A DNA stretch of 19,404 nucleotides, taken from JBKPCD01 sp046727175. Its GTDB lineage: Bacteria > Acidobacteriota > Vicinamibacteria > Vicinamibacterales > 2-12-FULL-66-21. Under the pieces are notes generated by a model. It ran no database searches and had not been told where the DNA came from. It worked only from the letters and a program-made list of their open reading frames with translations. The stretch's first letter is position 1, and each line of letters opens with the position of its first letter. A program made the translations under genes and the position numbers. Positions 1-7,223 of the stretch are shown one piece after another. The stretch is taken from NCBI GenBank assembly GCA_046727175.1, contig JBKPCD010000300.1:1-19404 (forward strand). Reading direction: 5' to 3'.

Positions 1-34
1 GAACGGGTGGGGCTATGCGAGACTCTCGTTTCAT

Positions 35-107
35 GGCGGCTCCTTGCTGGCGGGCTTTCGCCCTGGCTAAGTCACCGGTCGTATAGCACGACCAGTGAGG
101 AGCCGCC
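35..107. other. Structured inverted-repeat element, candidate RNA or DNA hairpin
   Basis: Seen directly: a perfect 10-bp inverted repeat (GGCGGCTCCT at 35-44, AGGAGCCGCC at 98-107) encloses two further hairpins. One is GGGC/GCCC at 52-55 and 60-63 around a TTTC loop. The other pairs 72-82 with 88-98, ten pairs broken by one C/A mismatch (76 against 94), around a five-base loop ATAGC; its outermost pair competes with the outer stem for base 98. This gives a three-way-junction-like fold. It lies 158 bp upstream of the ABC permease start, so it could belong to that gene's leader, to an unseen upstream transcript, or be a DNA element such as a recombination site. I do not recognise it as a known riboswitch or ribozyme. 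An overlapping 70-codon reading frame at 7-219 does not resemble anything I know. Confidence 0.45.
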
Positions 108-214
108 GCTCTCAAATTTCAACAGCTACTGGGACATCCCCAGCAACAGTGGTAACTTCGCATTGCGAGCTTCTTCCCGGCAGCATTCGGTTAACGCTGG
201 TTCGCGATCTCTCG

Positions 215-227
215 TCTAACGTTAGGC
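215..227. promoter_or_regulatory. Palindrome CTAACGTTAG upstream of the ABC permease
   Basis: A perfect 10-bp palindrome CTAACGTTAG (216-225) sits about 40 bp upstream of the ATG at 266, in a plausible operator position. Permeases of this type often have a PadR-family regulator gene next to them, but the upstream gene is outside the window, so an operator role is only inference. The GTTAGGC half resembles an integron recombination core, but no matching partner is present at a suitable distance. Confidence 0.2.
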
Positions 228-254
228 GATGACCCACCCTCGGCTCGCGACCTC

Positions 255-259
255 GAGGA
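255..259 (+). promoter_or_regulatory. Ribosome binding site for the ABC permease
   Basis: GAGGA at 255-259 lies six bases before the ATG at 266, a good Shine-Dalgarno match and spacing. It supports 266 as the start. Confidence 0.6.
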
Positions 260-265
260 TCCTGC

Positions 266-2689
266 ATGCTTGACGATGTCCGTTTTGCGCTCCGCCAGGT
301 GCGGAAGAACCCTGCGTTTGCGGCCATTGCAGTCGTCACGCTCGGACTCGGCATCGGCGCCGCCGCTGCGATGTTCGGTCTGGTCCAGGGCGCCTTACTG
401 TCGCCGCCCCCGTACGAGGACCCGGGCCGCCTAATCCTGATCTCGCCGGCTCGTACCGACGGCCGGCCATATACCCGTGGCGCAACAGTTGGCCAATGGA
501 TCTCATGGCGGCAGACGAGGTCCATCGAGCGCACGGCGGTGTACCGTTGGACGTTCAACTTCCTCGTGCTCCCCGATGGCAGCCAGTCGATGGGCGGCAT
601 GGTCGTCACGCCGAGCTATTTCGGTGTCCTCGGATTGCGCCCCATCCTGGGCCGCGAATTCACCGACGCCGAGTTGGCACGTCCGAACGCGCCACCGTCG
701 GCGATCATCCTCGGCTACGACCTTTGGCAGCGAAGGTTCAACGGCGATCCGAATATCGTCGGCCGCACGATTCGTATGAGCCGCATGCCCGCCCCGATCC
801 CCGTCGTCGGCATCATGCCGCGAGGCATTCGATTCCTGCCAGATCCAGGCGCGGCAGCCGAGCCCAACTATGACCTCAACGCATACGTGGATTTCTGGTT
901 CGGTGCGGCGCCCGACGAGTCGCGGCCGGTTTCAGGTGTTGGGAACGTGCTCGCCAGATTGAACCGGGGCGCGACGGTTGCCGACGCGCAGGCAGAAATC
1001 ACGGCGGCCTCGGCGGGGCTCGCCCAGAGCGATACGGCGCTGCAGGGCATCACGGCCGTGGTCGCGTCGGTGCAAGACGTTCTCAATCGTGACGGCCGTC
1101 GGCTGCTCGTCCCGCTGTTCGGATCGGTGGCGCTGCTATTCTTCATCGCCTGCGGCAACGTAGCCGGGCTCCTCCTGACGCGCGGGTTGCAGCGCCATTC
1201 GGAGTACGCCGTGCGCTCGGCGCTTGGCGCCGGGAGGCGGCGTCTGTTCCGCCAGGCCCTAACCGAGAGCCTCGTTCTCGCGCTGGCCGGAGCCGCGCTC
1301 GGCGCCGCACTCGCCACCGGTATCATCGCGCTGCTGAAGGCCATTGCCGGCCAGGCGGTGCCGCGCGCTGATGCCGTGCACGTCGGCTGGCCCGTGTTTG
1401 TCTTCGGTTTCCTCGCCTCACTCATTGCGGCGGGTGCCGCCGGACTCCTGCCGGCGTTGCGCGTGTCGCTTCCGGATCGATTGCAGGACCTCAATGGGAG
1501 TCGCACGACCGCCAGCCGCGGCGAGCGCCGACTGCTTCGCGCTGTCGCGACGCTGCAAATCATCCTCACGGTCGCGCTCCTCTCGGGCGCGGCGCTTCTC
1601 ATCCGCACCGCCCGCAACCTTGATCGGATGGAGCCTGGCTATGCGACCGAGAACATCCTCGCGATGACTGTCACCACCATGGACCGTCAGCGGTCGACCG
1701 AGTTCCACAGACTCGCGCTCGAGCGCGCGGCCTCGGTGCCGGGTGTGACGCGGGCGGCGTTCGCGTGGGGCGTGCCGCTGACCGGCAACAAATGGCCCGG
1801 TGAAGTGGAATTCCCGGGGCAGCCCGGCTCCTCGAAGCTGACCGATCGTGTCAGCCTCCCGCTGCGCTCGGTCACGCAGGACTACTTCGACGTGATGGGC
1901 ATGCGGATCGCCGAGGGCCGATCGTTTCGTGATTCCGATGGTCCCGACGCGCCACGTGTGGCGATCGTCAACGCGACGCTGGCGAGGCGCTACTACACCG
2001 GTCGCACCGTCGTTGGCGCCCACTTTCAATTCGCGGGAAGCGCCAACACGCCACTCGAGATCGTCGGTGTGCTCGCCGACACGCGCACCGAGAATCTGAG
2101 CGATCCGGCGGAACCCGAGATTTACTTACCGTTTTGGCAGTCCGGCGCCTTCTCGAAGCATCTCGTCATCCGTGCGACTGGTGATCCGACGACGCTCGCG
2201 GCGCGTGTGCGTGGGGAGCTGCGCACGATCGACCCGACGTGTGCGGTCGAGCGGATCACGACGATGGCCGAGATCCGTCGCGAGTCGGTCGCGTCCAGGA
2301 CGTTTGCCATGCGTCTCCTCGTGGGATTCGCCGTGGTCGCGACCACGTTGGCGCTCGTCGGACTGTACGGCGTTCTCTCGCTCTCAGTGAGCTCGCGCAT
2401 CAAGGAGATCGCGGTGCGGAAGGCAGTGGGTGCACAGCGCCACCAGATCGTGCGGTTGGTGCTCGGCGAAGGTTCGAAGCTGATCGCCGGCGGGCTCGTG
2501 TTCGGCGCACTCGGCGCGGTGCTCGTTGGGCGGCTGTTGCGAACGCTGCTCTTCGACGTCACCCCAGCAGATCCTCGTGCGCTCGCGAGTGCGACGATCG
2601 CCTTCGCCGCCGTGGCGTTTTCCGCGTGCCTGCTGCCGGCTTATCGGGCGAGCCGTGTCGACCTTATGGAGTCCCTCCGTCAGGAGTGA
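266..2689 (+). CDS. ABC transporter permease, ADOP type (duplicated MacB/FtsX permease)
   Basis: An 807-residue inner-membrane permease with two MacB-like halves fused in tandem. Half 1: first membrane helix at about 18-42, periplasmic domain about 45-275, FtsX three-helix region about 283-405, with the cytoplasmic signature EYAVRSALGA at 313-322. Half 2: helix about 428-447, periplasmic domain about 450-675, FtsX region about 680-800 containing KEIAVRKAVGAQ. This is the acidobacterial duplicated orphan permease layout: both FtsX modules in one chain and no ATPase gene beside it. Family members are thought to act with an ATPase encoded elsewhere, in MacB-like efflux or mechanotransmission; the substrate is unknown. 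The start is backed by a GAGGA site. It converges on the PIG-L gene with 24 bp between them, and no regulator gene is visible. Confidence 0.9.
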   Translation: MLDDVRFALRQVRKNPAFAAIAVVTLGLGIGAAAAMFGLVQGALLSPPPYEDPGRLILISPARTDGRPYTRGATVGQWISWRQTRSIERTAVYRWTFNFLVLPDGSQSMGGMVVTPSYFGVLGLRPILGREFTDAELARPNAPPSAIILGYDLWQRRFNGDPNIVGRTIRMSRMPAPIPVVGIMPRGIRFLPDPGAAAEPNYDLNAYVDFWFGAAPDESRPVSGVGNVLARLNRGATVADAQAEITAASAGLAQSDTALQGITAVVASVQDVLNRDGRRLLVPLFGSVALLFFIACGNVAGLLLTRGLQRHSEYAVRSALGAGRRRLFRQALTESLVLALAGAALGAALATGIIALLKAIAGQAVPRADAVHVGWPVFVFGFLASLIAAGAAGLLPALRVSLPDRLQDLNGSRTTASRGERRLLRAVATLQIILTVALLSGAALLIRTARNLDRMEPGYATENILAMTVTTMDRQRSTEFHRLALERAASVPGVTRAAFAWGVPLTGNKWPGEVEFPGQPGSSKLTDRVSLPLRSVTQDYFDVMGMRIAEGRSFRDSDGPDAPRVAIVNATLARRYYTGRTVVGAHFQFAGSANTPLEIVGVLADTRTENLSDPAEPEIYLPFWQSGAFSKHLVIRATGDPTTLAARVRGELRTIDPTCAVERITTMAEIRRESVASRTFAMRLLVGFAVVATTLALVGLYGVLSLSVSSRIKEIAVRKAVGAQRHQIVRLVLGEGSKLIAGGLVFGALGAVLVGRLLRTLLFDVTPADPRALASATIAFAAVAFSACLLPAYRASRVDLMESLRQE

Positions 2690-2713
2690 GGAGGTTCCCG
2701 ATCCTCGAACTGT

Positions 2714-3457
2714 TCACCGAACGAGGCCCGCGAACAGATCATCGCAAGGTCTCGTCGCCAGCGGTGGACCGAAGGCCTGCCGGAACAATTCGACCGCGAG
2801 AAGTTCTTCGACGTCTCCACGCTTCAGGAAAAGGCGATCGATGCCCTCCCGCTGCGTGCGGTGCGCTGCAAGCGCGTCGCGGCGCTGCTGCCACCAGCGC
2901 CGCGTATCAATAATGAAATCGACGCCAGGCCGATCGCGCAGTTCGACTCCCGTCGTCTCCCACGGCGGGATCGGCGCCGTCCATACCAGTCGTTCGACCC
3001 GATGTGGCGGCCCAGCATCCGGATACCACCGAGCGTCACTGGCGGCGGCGATTGCGTCCGAGGTGTACCGGCTGATTGCGACATGATCGGGGTGGCGATT
3101 CATGCCTTCGGGATCGAACGTGACCACAACGATTGGCTGATAGCGGCGAACAAGCGAAACGAGGGCGCCCCGGACGGCATCACCATTGGCAGATGCGAGC
3201 TGCTGATCCTTGAAATCGAGAACGTGAAGCGCGTCGAATCCCGCGATCCGCGCCGCCTCTCGAAGCTCCGCCTCCCGCACATGCGGCAGGTCATCAATTG
3301 AGCACAGCGGCGGAGTTCCTGCGGTGCCACGCTCGCCTCGCGTGGCCATCACGAGCGCTACGTGTATGCCTGCTTCGTGATACCGCGCCGCTGTGCCGGC
3401 TCCGCAGAAACTTTCGTCGTCCGGATGCGCGTAGGCGAAGAGGATAGTCTGCGGCAT
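2714..3457 (-). CDS. PIG-L/LmbE family deacetylase
   Basis: A 247-residue member of the zinc-dependent PIG-L (LmbE-like) deacetylase family, which removes acetyl groups from N-acetylglucosamine-type substrates (as in mycothiol, bacillithiol, GPI-anchor or antibiotic pathways). Motif 1 AHPDDES spans 10-16 (ligand candidates H11 and D14) after a short first strand TILFAYA. The second motif HPDH at 122-125 supplies H125. The length fits the family. A TTG lies directly before the ATG at 3457 and would add one residue; I chose the ATG because family members begin just before the first strand. No strong Shine-Dalgarno site is seen. The C-terminal half (WYPDAGPP, then IIDTRRWW) is typical of stand-alone bacterial members. 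No thiol-cofactor genes are nearby, so the substrate cannot be named. Confidence 0.88.
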   Translation of the reverse strand: MPQTILFAYAHPDDESFCGAGTAARYHEAGIHVALVMATRGERGTAGTPPLCSIDDLPHVREAELREAARIAGFDALHVLDFKDQQLASANGDAVRGALVSLVRRYQPIVVVTFDPEGMNRHPDHVAISRYTSDAIAAASDARWYPDAGPPHRVERLVWTAPIPPWETTGVELRDRPGVDFIIDTRRWWQQRRDALAAHRTQREGIDRLFLKRGDVEELLAVELFRQAFGPPLATRPCDDLFAGLVR

Positions 3458-3802
3458 CAATAGCGATCAGGCCGTGCTGGTGACCACCGTCGGCTCCCGA
3501 ATGATACGCGAGCGTGAACCGTCGGTTGAAGAATGAAGGCCGACTCCCTGGCCAGCCTGGTGAACATGGCAGCGACAATGTCCTCGATTCGCGCGGCCGT
3601 GCCAATGGAGGTTCTGCCGTATTTCGATTGGTAGGTCTAGGAATTCTGATGGGTACTTCTACGGATAGAGGCGGCCGTCACTCCCTGCGCGACCAGGCGC
3701 TGACGAGATCGACGAAGGGGGACGACGGCCTGCGAGCGTTCGTAATATGATCCGCTCGATCCGAATGGCCCACCTGCGCCGGACCTCGATGCGAGGACTC
3801 GC
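3458..3802. other. 345-bp spacer without a supported gene
   Basis: Between the deacetylase start and the dam start I see no gene I can defend. A 78-codon plus-strand frame (3514-3750) has low-complexity, arginine- and glycine-rich translation with no recognisable motif. A 7-bp inverted repeat (GGCCGTC at 3673-3679, GACGGCC at 3724-3730) is present but widely spaced. The stretch must hold divergent promoters for the two flanking genes, but no clear -35/-10 pair stands out. Confidence 0.4.
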
Positions 3803-4708
3803 GTGCGGCCGTTGCTGAAATGGGCCGGCGGCAAGCGACAGCTTCTGCCCGAGCTTCGTCGGTTCGTTCCGCGTGACTTCCGTGATTACCACGAGCCGTT
3901 CTTCGGGAGCGGTGCGCTCTTCTTCGACCTCAAGCGGAGCGGTCGCCTGACGCATCGTCGAGCGATTCTCGTCGATGACAATCGCGACTTGATCGGGTGC
4001 TATAAGGCGGTCGCCGAGAATCTGGAGGGCGTAATCGATCATCTGAGCCAGCTCGCGGCCGGTCATGCCCGATCGGGCGAGAGCCACTACTACCGCGTGC
4101 GCGACGAGCTGTTCAACCCGCGAAGGCGCGAGCTTCTGGCCGCGCATCGCACGGAGCCGTACCCCGCCGACCTGGCGGCGATGTTCATTTACCTGAACCG
4201 CACGGGATTCAACGGTCTGTTCCGGCTCAACTCACGCGGCGACTTCAACGTCCCGGCCGGGCGCTACGCGAATCCGCGAATCTGTGACGAACCCACCCTG
4301 CGCGCGGTCTCCACGGCGCTTCGAGACCCGGGCGTGGAGATACGGCACGACAACTTCGAATCGATCCTCAGGTCGGCGGGTGCCGCGGATTTCGTGTACT
4401 TCGACCCGCCGTACGCTCCGCTGACCGCGACCGCACGCTTCACGTCCTACACGGCGCCAGGTTTTGACGATGACGATCAGAGGCGGCTTCGCGATGTGGT
4501 TTTGGAGCTCGCCGGCCGGAACTGCTACGTCGTCGTGAGCAACTCGACCGCGCCGATCATCGCCGAGTTGTACGAACAGGATGGGGCCGCCCGCCGGGCC
4601 GGACTTCGCGCGCATCGAGTGCCGGCGCGCCGCGCGATCAACTCCGACGCGACGCGGCGCGGCGACGTGACGGAGTTCATCGTGAGCAACGTGGTGCCTC
4701 CGGGCTGA
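3803..4708 (+). CDS. dam: DNA adenine methyltransferase, Dam/D12 class
   Basis: A 301-residue N6-adenine DNA methyltransferase of the Dam/M.DpnII (D12) class, which usually methylates GATC. The order of motifs is that of the alpha class: KWAGGKRQL at 6-14 and EPFFGSGALFFDL at 31-43 (AdoMet binding), LNRTGFNGLFR at 131-141 followed by GDFNVPAGRY, and the catalytic DPPY at 201-204. The tail RAINSDATRRGDVTEFIVSN also matches the family. Start is GTG at 3803 with GCGAGG six bases upstream; the frame is open back only to 3746 with no better start. No restriction endonuclease is adjacent, so it is probably solitary, with roles such as mismatch-repair strand marking or gene regulation, or a relic of a restriction-modification system. 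GATC specificity is inferred from the family. It converges on the next gene with 9 bp between. Confidence 0.92.
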   Translation: MRPLLKWAGGKRQLLPELRRFVPRDFRDYHEPFFGSGALFFDLKRSGRLTHRRAILVDDNRDLIGCYKAVAENLEGVIDHLSQLAAGHARSGESHYYRVRDELFNPRRRELLAAHRTEPYPADLAAMFIYLNRTGFNGLFRLNSRGDFNVPAGRYANPRICDEPTLRAVSTALRDPGVEIRHDNFESILRSAGAADFVYFDPPYAPLTATARFTSYTAPGFDDDDQRRLRDVVLELAGRNCYVVVSNSTAPIIAELYEQDGAARRAGLRAHRVPARRAINSDATRRGDVTEFIVSNVVPPG

Positions 4709-4717
4709 CGCGGCGAA

Positions 4718-5290
4718 CTAGTGCTGCGATCCCGGCGCCTTCGCCTGTTTCGCCAGCAGCGACAGAATGTGCGCGTAACGTTCGTCGGCGGCCGCGAACG
4801 CCTTCATGTACTCGTCTTCCGACATCTTGGCGTCCTTCCACTTGCCGTTGAACGTGATCTGCTTGTTGCCCTGTTCCCAGCTGTCAGCAGCCTGATCGTC
4901 GCCGGGCTTCGCGACCAAACCGTCCACGCCCGGATCCATGATGAAGATCTTCGTCCCTGCCACCGAAGCCGAGTTCAGGTCGATGTAGATGTCGCGGTAG
5001 TTCTTCTCCTTCATCTTGGTCACGAGCAGCGGCGGTGCTGCGTATTTCGCGGAGACCGCGAGGATCTGACTGCCGGGAAAGTACAGCGCGGCGACCCACG
5101 TGCCCGACTCCGAGGGATCAGGGGCGGCAATGCTGTCCAATTTCGCGGCGTCCATCGCCGCTGCAAGCTCTTTCGCTGCGGCGGCCGATTTCGACGATTG
5201 CGCGACGGCTGGAGTGGAATGGAAAAAAAACACCACGGAGAACGCGGCCACGGCCATGAAAGAGGGCGAGCCGATCCTGGACCTGCGCAT
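4718..5290 (-). CDS. Small secreted protein of unknown function
   Basis: About 190 residues. I do not recognise a named family. The N-terminus is a clear signal peptide: RRSR, then a hydrophobic stretch FMAVAAFSVVFFF and a probable cleavage after AVA in TPAVAQSS. The mature part has a mixed alpha/beta look, with segments WVAALYFPGSQILAVSAKY and YRDIYIDLNSAS, and ends in a helical lysine/alanine-rich tail. I chose the ATG at 5290 because GATGAGG lies about six bases before it; in-frame ATG at 5302 and GTG at 5329 are possible longer starts. It lies downstream of the mla/ytx genes on the same strand, 60 bp after the DUF948-type gene, and may be the last gene of that operon. An exported, probably periplasmic, location is inferred. 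Confidence 0.72.
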   Translation of the reverse strand: MRRSRIGSPSFMAVAAFSVVFFFHSTPAVAQSSKSAAAAKELAAAMDAAKLDSIAAPDPSESGTWVAALYFPGSQILAVSAKYAAPPLLVTKMKEKNYRDIYIDLNSASVAGTKIFIMDPGVDGLVAKPGDDQAADSWEQGNKQITFNGKWKDAKMSEDEYMKAFAAADERYAHILSLLAKQAKAPGSQH

Positions 5291-5350
5291 GGGGAACCTC
5301 ATCTGGTTTTGAGGCTCCCCTTCTACCACCGCTTGGCGCTGGTCGTCAAT

Positions 5351-5770
5351 TCAGCCGATGAATAGCGGATCTTCCTCTTCGGCGTGCCGGACGTTGCGCA
5401 CGTCCTTGAAGGTCCGCAAGGCGGCGAAAACGGCCTTGACCGCGGCGACTATCGCCATCCCTTCGCGGGCGGGGGTGATGATGGCTGCCTGGACAATCGA
5501 CGCGGTCTCGTCGATGCGGCGCGAGAGATCCGTGACCAGGCGGTCGACCTTTTCAGCCTGCGCTGTCGCAATGGCCGCAGTGCGGGACGTTTCTTCTGCA
5601 ATGGCGGTTACCTTGGCGACGAGGGGACGCACCTCCTGCTGCACCGACGCGAGCGTCTGCTGCGCCTGCCGCGCCATGCGCGTGAGCGCGACAATGGCCA
5701 CGACCTGTATCAGCGCCATGACGAGCGTCGCGAGCGCGATGACCCCCAGAAACGCCTCGCTCCAGGTCAC
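5351..5770 (-). CDS. DUF948/YtxG-like membrane-anchored coiled-coil protein
   Basis: A 139-residue protein with one N-terminal membrane helix (about 7-30, AFLGVIALATLVMALIQVV) followed by a long amphipathic helical stretch (about 31-120) with heptad-like spacing, then an acidic end EEEDPLFIG. This matches the architecture of DUF948 proteins such as Bacillus YtxG, but sequence-level membership cannot be proved by eye. The start is GTG at 5770, overlapping the stop of the YtxH-like gene in a GTGA junction, which means translational coupling. Function is unknown. In the firmicute model, DUF948 and YtxH genes sit together in a stress-induced operon, and the same pairing here supports the assignment. 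Confidence 0.75.
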   Translation of the reverse strand: MTWSEAFLGVIALATLVMALIQVVAIVALTRMARQAQQTLASVQQEVRPLVAKVTAIAEETSRTAAIATAQAEKVDRLVTDLSRRIDETASIVQAAIITPAREGMAIVAAVKAVFAALRTFKDVRNVRHAEEEDPLFIG

Positions 5771-6069
5771 AGGCTCGCCCCACCTCCGCCCGGAGTCTCC
5801 GTCGTCCCTCCGCGCGCCTGTTGATACGCCTCGCGTCCACGGTCGATGGCCGATGACACGTTCCGGCGCTGGCGCTCCAGGAACTCGCGCCCCTGACGCG
5901 CCGCCTCGGTGGCTCGTTCACGGCTGTCGCGCGCTTTCTCGCCTAGCATGCGACGCATCTCGTCGCCGCTTGTCGGCGCGACGAGCAACGCCACGGCCGC
6001 TCCGGTAATCGCGCCGAGCACGAACGCGATGACCACTGTTCCAGCCGCACCGCTGTCATCTCTCGTCAT
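5767..6069 (-). CDS. YtxH domain-containing protein
   Basis: 100 residues. A glycine- and alanine-rich membrane segment (about 9-31, GTVVIAFVLGAITGAAVALL) runs into the sequence LLVAPTSGDEMRRML, which closely matches the hallmark of YtxH (gas-vesicle/stress-type) proteins where the helix ends in 'LLfAPkSG.e.R'. The rest is a charged helix ending in a glycine-rich tail. Start ATG 6069 has AGGAGA about seven bases upstream. The last four bases overlap the DUF948-type gene. It follows the MlaD-like gene by 106 bp, with a hairpin between, so it may be co-transcribed only partly with the transporter. Probably an inner-membrane protein of unknown biochemical role. Confidence 0.85.
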   Translation of the reverse strand: MTRDDSGAAGTVVIAFVLGAITGAAVALLVAPTSGDEMRRMLGEKARDSRERATEAARQGREFLERQRRNVSSAIDRGREAYQQARGGTTETPGGGGASL

Positions 6070-6152
6070 CGGCTTTCTCCTATCATCCGGGGCTTGCCCC
6101 CATCCGACCCGGCATCGCCGTCACTCGCGGGTCCGGGTTCGGGGTCTTGTTT

Positions 6153-6174
6153 GTGCGCTCCGAATCGAGCGCAC
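6153..6174 (-). terminator. Hairpin just after the mlaD-like stop
   Basis: A perfect 8-bp stem (GTGCGCTC at 6153-6160, GAGCGCAC at 6167-6174) with a six-base loop begins two bases after the MlaD-like stop codon. On the minus strand it is followed by AAACAAGACC rather than a T-tract, so it is not a classic intrinsic terminator. It could be a factor-dependent terminator, a 3'-end stabiliser or an attenuator lowering expression of the ytxH/ytxG genes relative to the transporter. Confidence 0.4.
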
Positions 6175-6175
6175 G

Positions 6176-7216
6176 TCAGAAAATGCTCACGCGAACGTTG
6201 AGATATTTCTTGGGATCCTTTCGGATGTCTCCAATCAGCGCGCGGAGCTCGCTCGCCGCCGCATTCATATTGTCATACAACTGCTTGTCGTGCAGCAGCT
6301 GGCCCACGGTCCCCTGCCCTTTCTGGAGGTCCGCGGTGAGCTGATCGACGCGAGCCGCGAGCGAGTTGAACCGATCATACAGTTCTTTGTCGGTCAGGAG
6401 CTTGCCGGCGGTCCCGTCGCCACGATTGAGCCTCGCCGTCACTTGATCGAGATTCCCGCTTGCCGACGTCAACGATTTCGCGAGCGCATCGTCGTTCAGC
6501 AGCCGTCCGAGGCTGCCCTCGCCGGCGTTGATCCGACGCGTGATGTTCTGCAAATCCGCGAGCGACGCGTTCAGGCTGCGGTATGCGGCGGGATCTCTCA
6601 GCAGCATGCCGAGCGTTCCCTGGCCGCGGTTGAGCATAGTCGTGATCGACTCGGCGGTCGTCACGAACTCGTTGATCTCTTTGTAAAGTTGTTCGTCGGT
6701 GAACAGCTTCCCCATCGTCCCCTTCCCCGCGCGAATGTCCTTGAGCAACGCGTTGATCTGCCCCAGGGACTGCGTCGCGCTTTCGGCGACGTCGGAGAGC
6801 TGGCCGCGCGGCCGCACGGATTGAATCGAGTCACCGTTCCTGAGGGGCGCGCCCTGCGACGACGGGCTGATGTCGATCACCGGCTCGCCCAGAAGGCTCA
6901 GTGAACCGATCGACGCGCGAGATTCGGTCGTGATGTGCGACTGATGCTCCTGCTTGACCTTCAGCACCACCTCTACTTCGGACCCGACGAACTTGATGTC
7001 CTCGACCTTCCCGACCTCGACGCCTGCGACGCGCACGACCGCGCCGGGCTTGAGCCCCTGCACGTCGGGAAACGTGGTCTTCAGCTCGTACTGCTGCCAG
7101 AAGAATCCAGCCTGACCGCCGACGGCGACGATGACCATGATGGCCAGCACGATCGCGATCACGGCGACGATGCCGATCTTCAGCTCCGACCATGCGAGTG
7201 AACGTGTTCTCGGCAT
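6176..7216 (-). CDS. mlaD: MlaD-like MCE domain protein with a five-repeat tail
   Basis: 346 residues: the substrate-binding, membrane-anchored component of an MCE (Mla/Tgd-type) lipid transporter. An N-terminal helix (about 13-33) anchors it after the family-typical SLAWSELKIGI. A single MCE domain covers about 41-120 (TTFPDVQGLKPGAVVRVAGV, then VGKVEDI and GSLSLLGEPVIDI). Residues 164-333 are five exact 34-residue repeats, and the end KKYLNVRVSIF resembles the C-terminus of MlaD-like proteins of Bacteroidota and Acidobacteriota. It starts 7 bp after the MlaF-like gene with no strong Shine-Dalgarno site. MCE proteins form hexameric rings with a lipid-conducting pore between inner and outer membrane; here the helical repeats may lengthen the tunnel. 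Lipid substrate and direction of transport are unknown. No MlaA, MlaB or MlaC gene is in the window. Confidence 0.9.
   Translation of the reverse strand: MPRTRSLAWSELKIGIVAVIAIVLAIMVIVAVGGQAGFFWQQYELKTTFPDVQGLKPGAVVRVAGVEVGKVEDIKFVGSEVEVVLKVKQEHQSHITTESRASIGSLSLLGEPVIDISPSSQGAPLRNGDSIQSVRPRGQLSDVAESATQSLGQINALLKDIRAGKGTMGKLFTDEQLYKEINEFVTTAESITTMLNRGQGTLGMLLRDPAAYRSLNASLADLQNITRRINAGEGSLGRLLNDDALAKSLTSASGNLDQVTARLNRGDGTAGKLLTDKELYDRFNSLAARVDQLTADLQKGQGTVGQLLHDKQLYDNMNAAASELRALIGDIRKDPKKYLNVRVSIF
6218..6727 (-). repeat. Five tandem 34-residue (102-bp) coding repeats in the mlaD-like gene
   Basis: Residues 164-197, 198-231, 232-265, 266-299 and 300-333 each begin GxG[TS]xGxLxxD and end in a helical segment of the type LxxLTxxLNx. 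The period is exactly 34 residues with no insertion or deletion. A half-repeat (helical part only, about 142-163) precedes the first unit. The copies differ strongly at the amino-acid level, so the array is old and selected at protein level rather than a recent DNA duplication. Confidence 0.9.
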
Positions 7217-7223
7217 AACGATG

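Noticed and set aside
7..219. 70-codon plus-strand reading frame starting GTG at 7
   Set aside because: Serine-rich translation with no known motif, no Shine-Dalgarno site in view, and it runs straight through the inverted-repeat element; more likely chance than a gene.
214..227. GTCTAAC/GTTAGGC pair as an integron attC site
   Set aside because: The two core-like words are adjacent with no intervening stem, and no matching partner to either lies at a usable distance; better described as a short palindrome.
3514..3750. 78-codon reading frame before dam
   Set aside because: No motif, low-complexity translation, no credible start signal; overlaps equally plausible frames on the other strand.
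6089..6100. GGGGC-TT-GCCCC palindrome before the YtxH-like gene
   Set aside because: Two-base centre makes an RNA hairpin poor and such short GC palindromes are common in this base composition.
5909..6904. 331-codon plus-strand frame opposite the MlaD-like gene
   Set aside because: Shadow of the repeat-containing mlaD coding sequence; its apparent internal repetition simply mirrors the 102-bp repeats.
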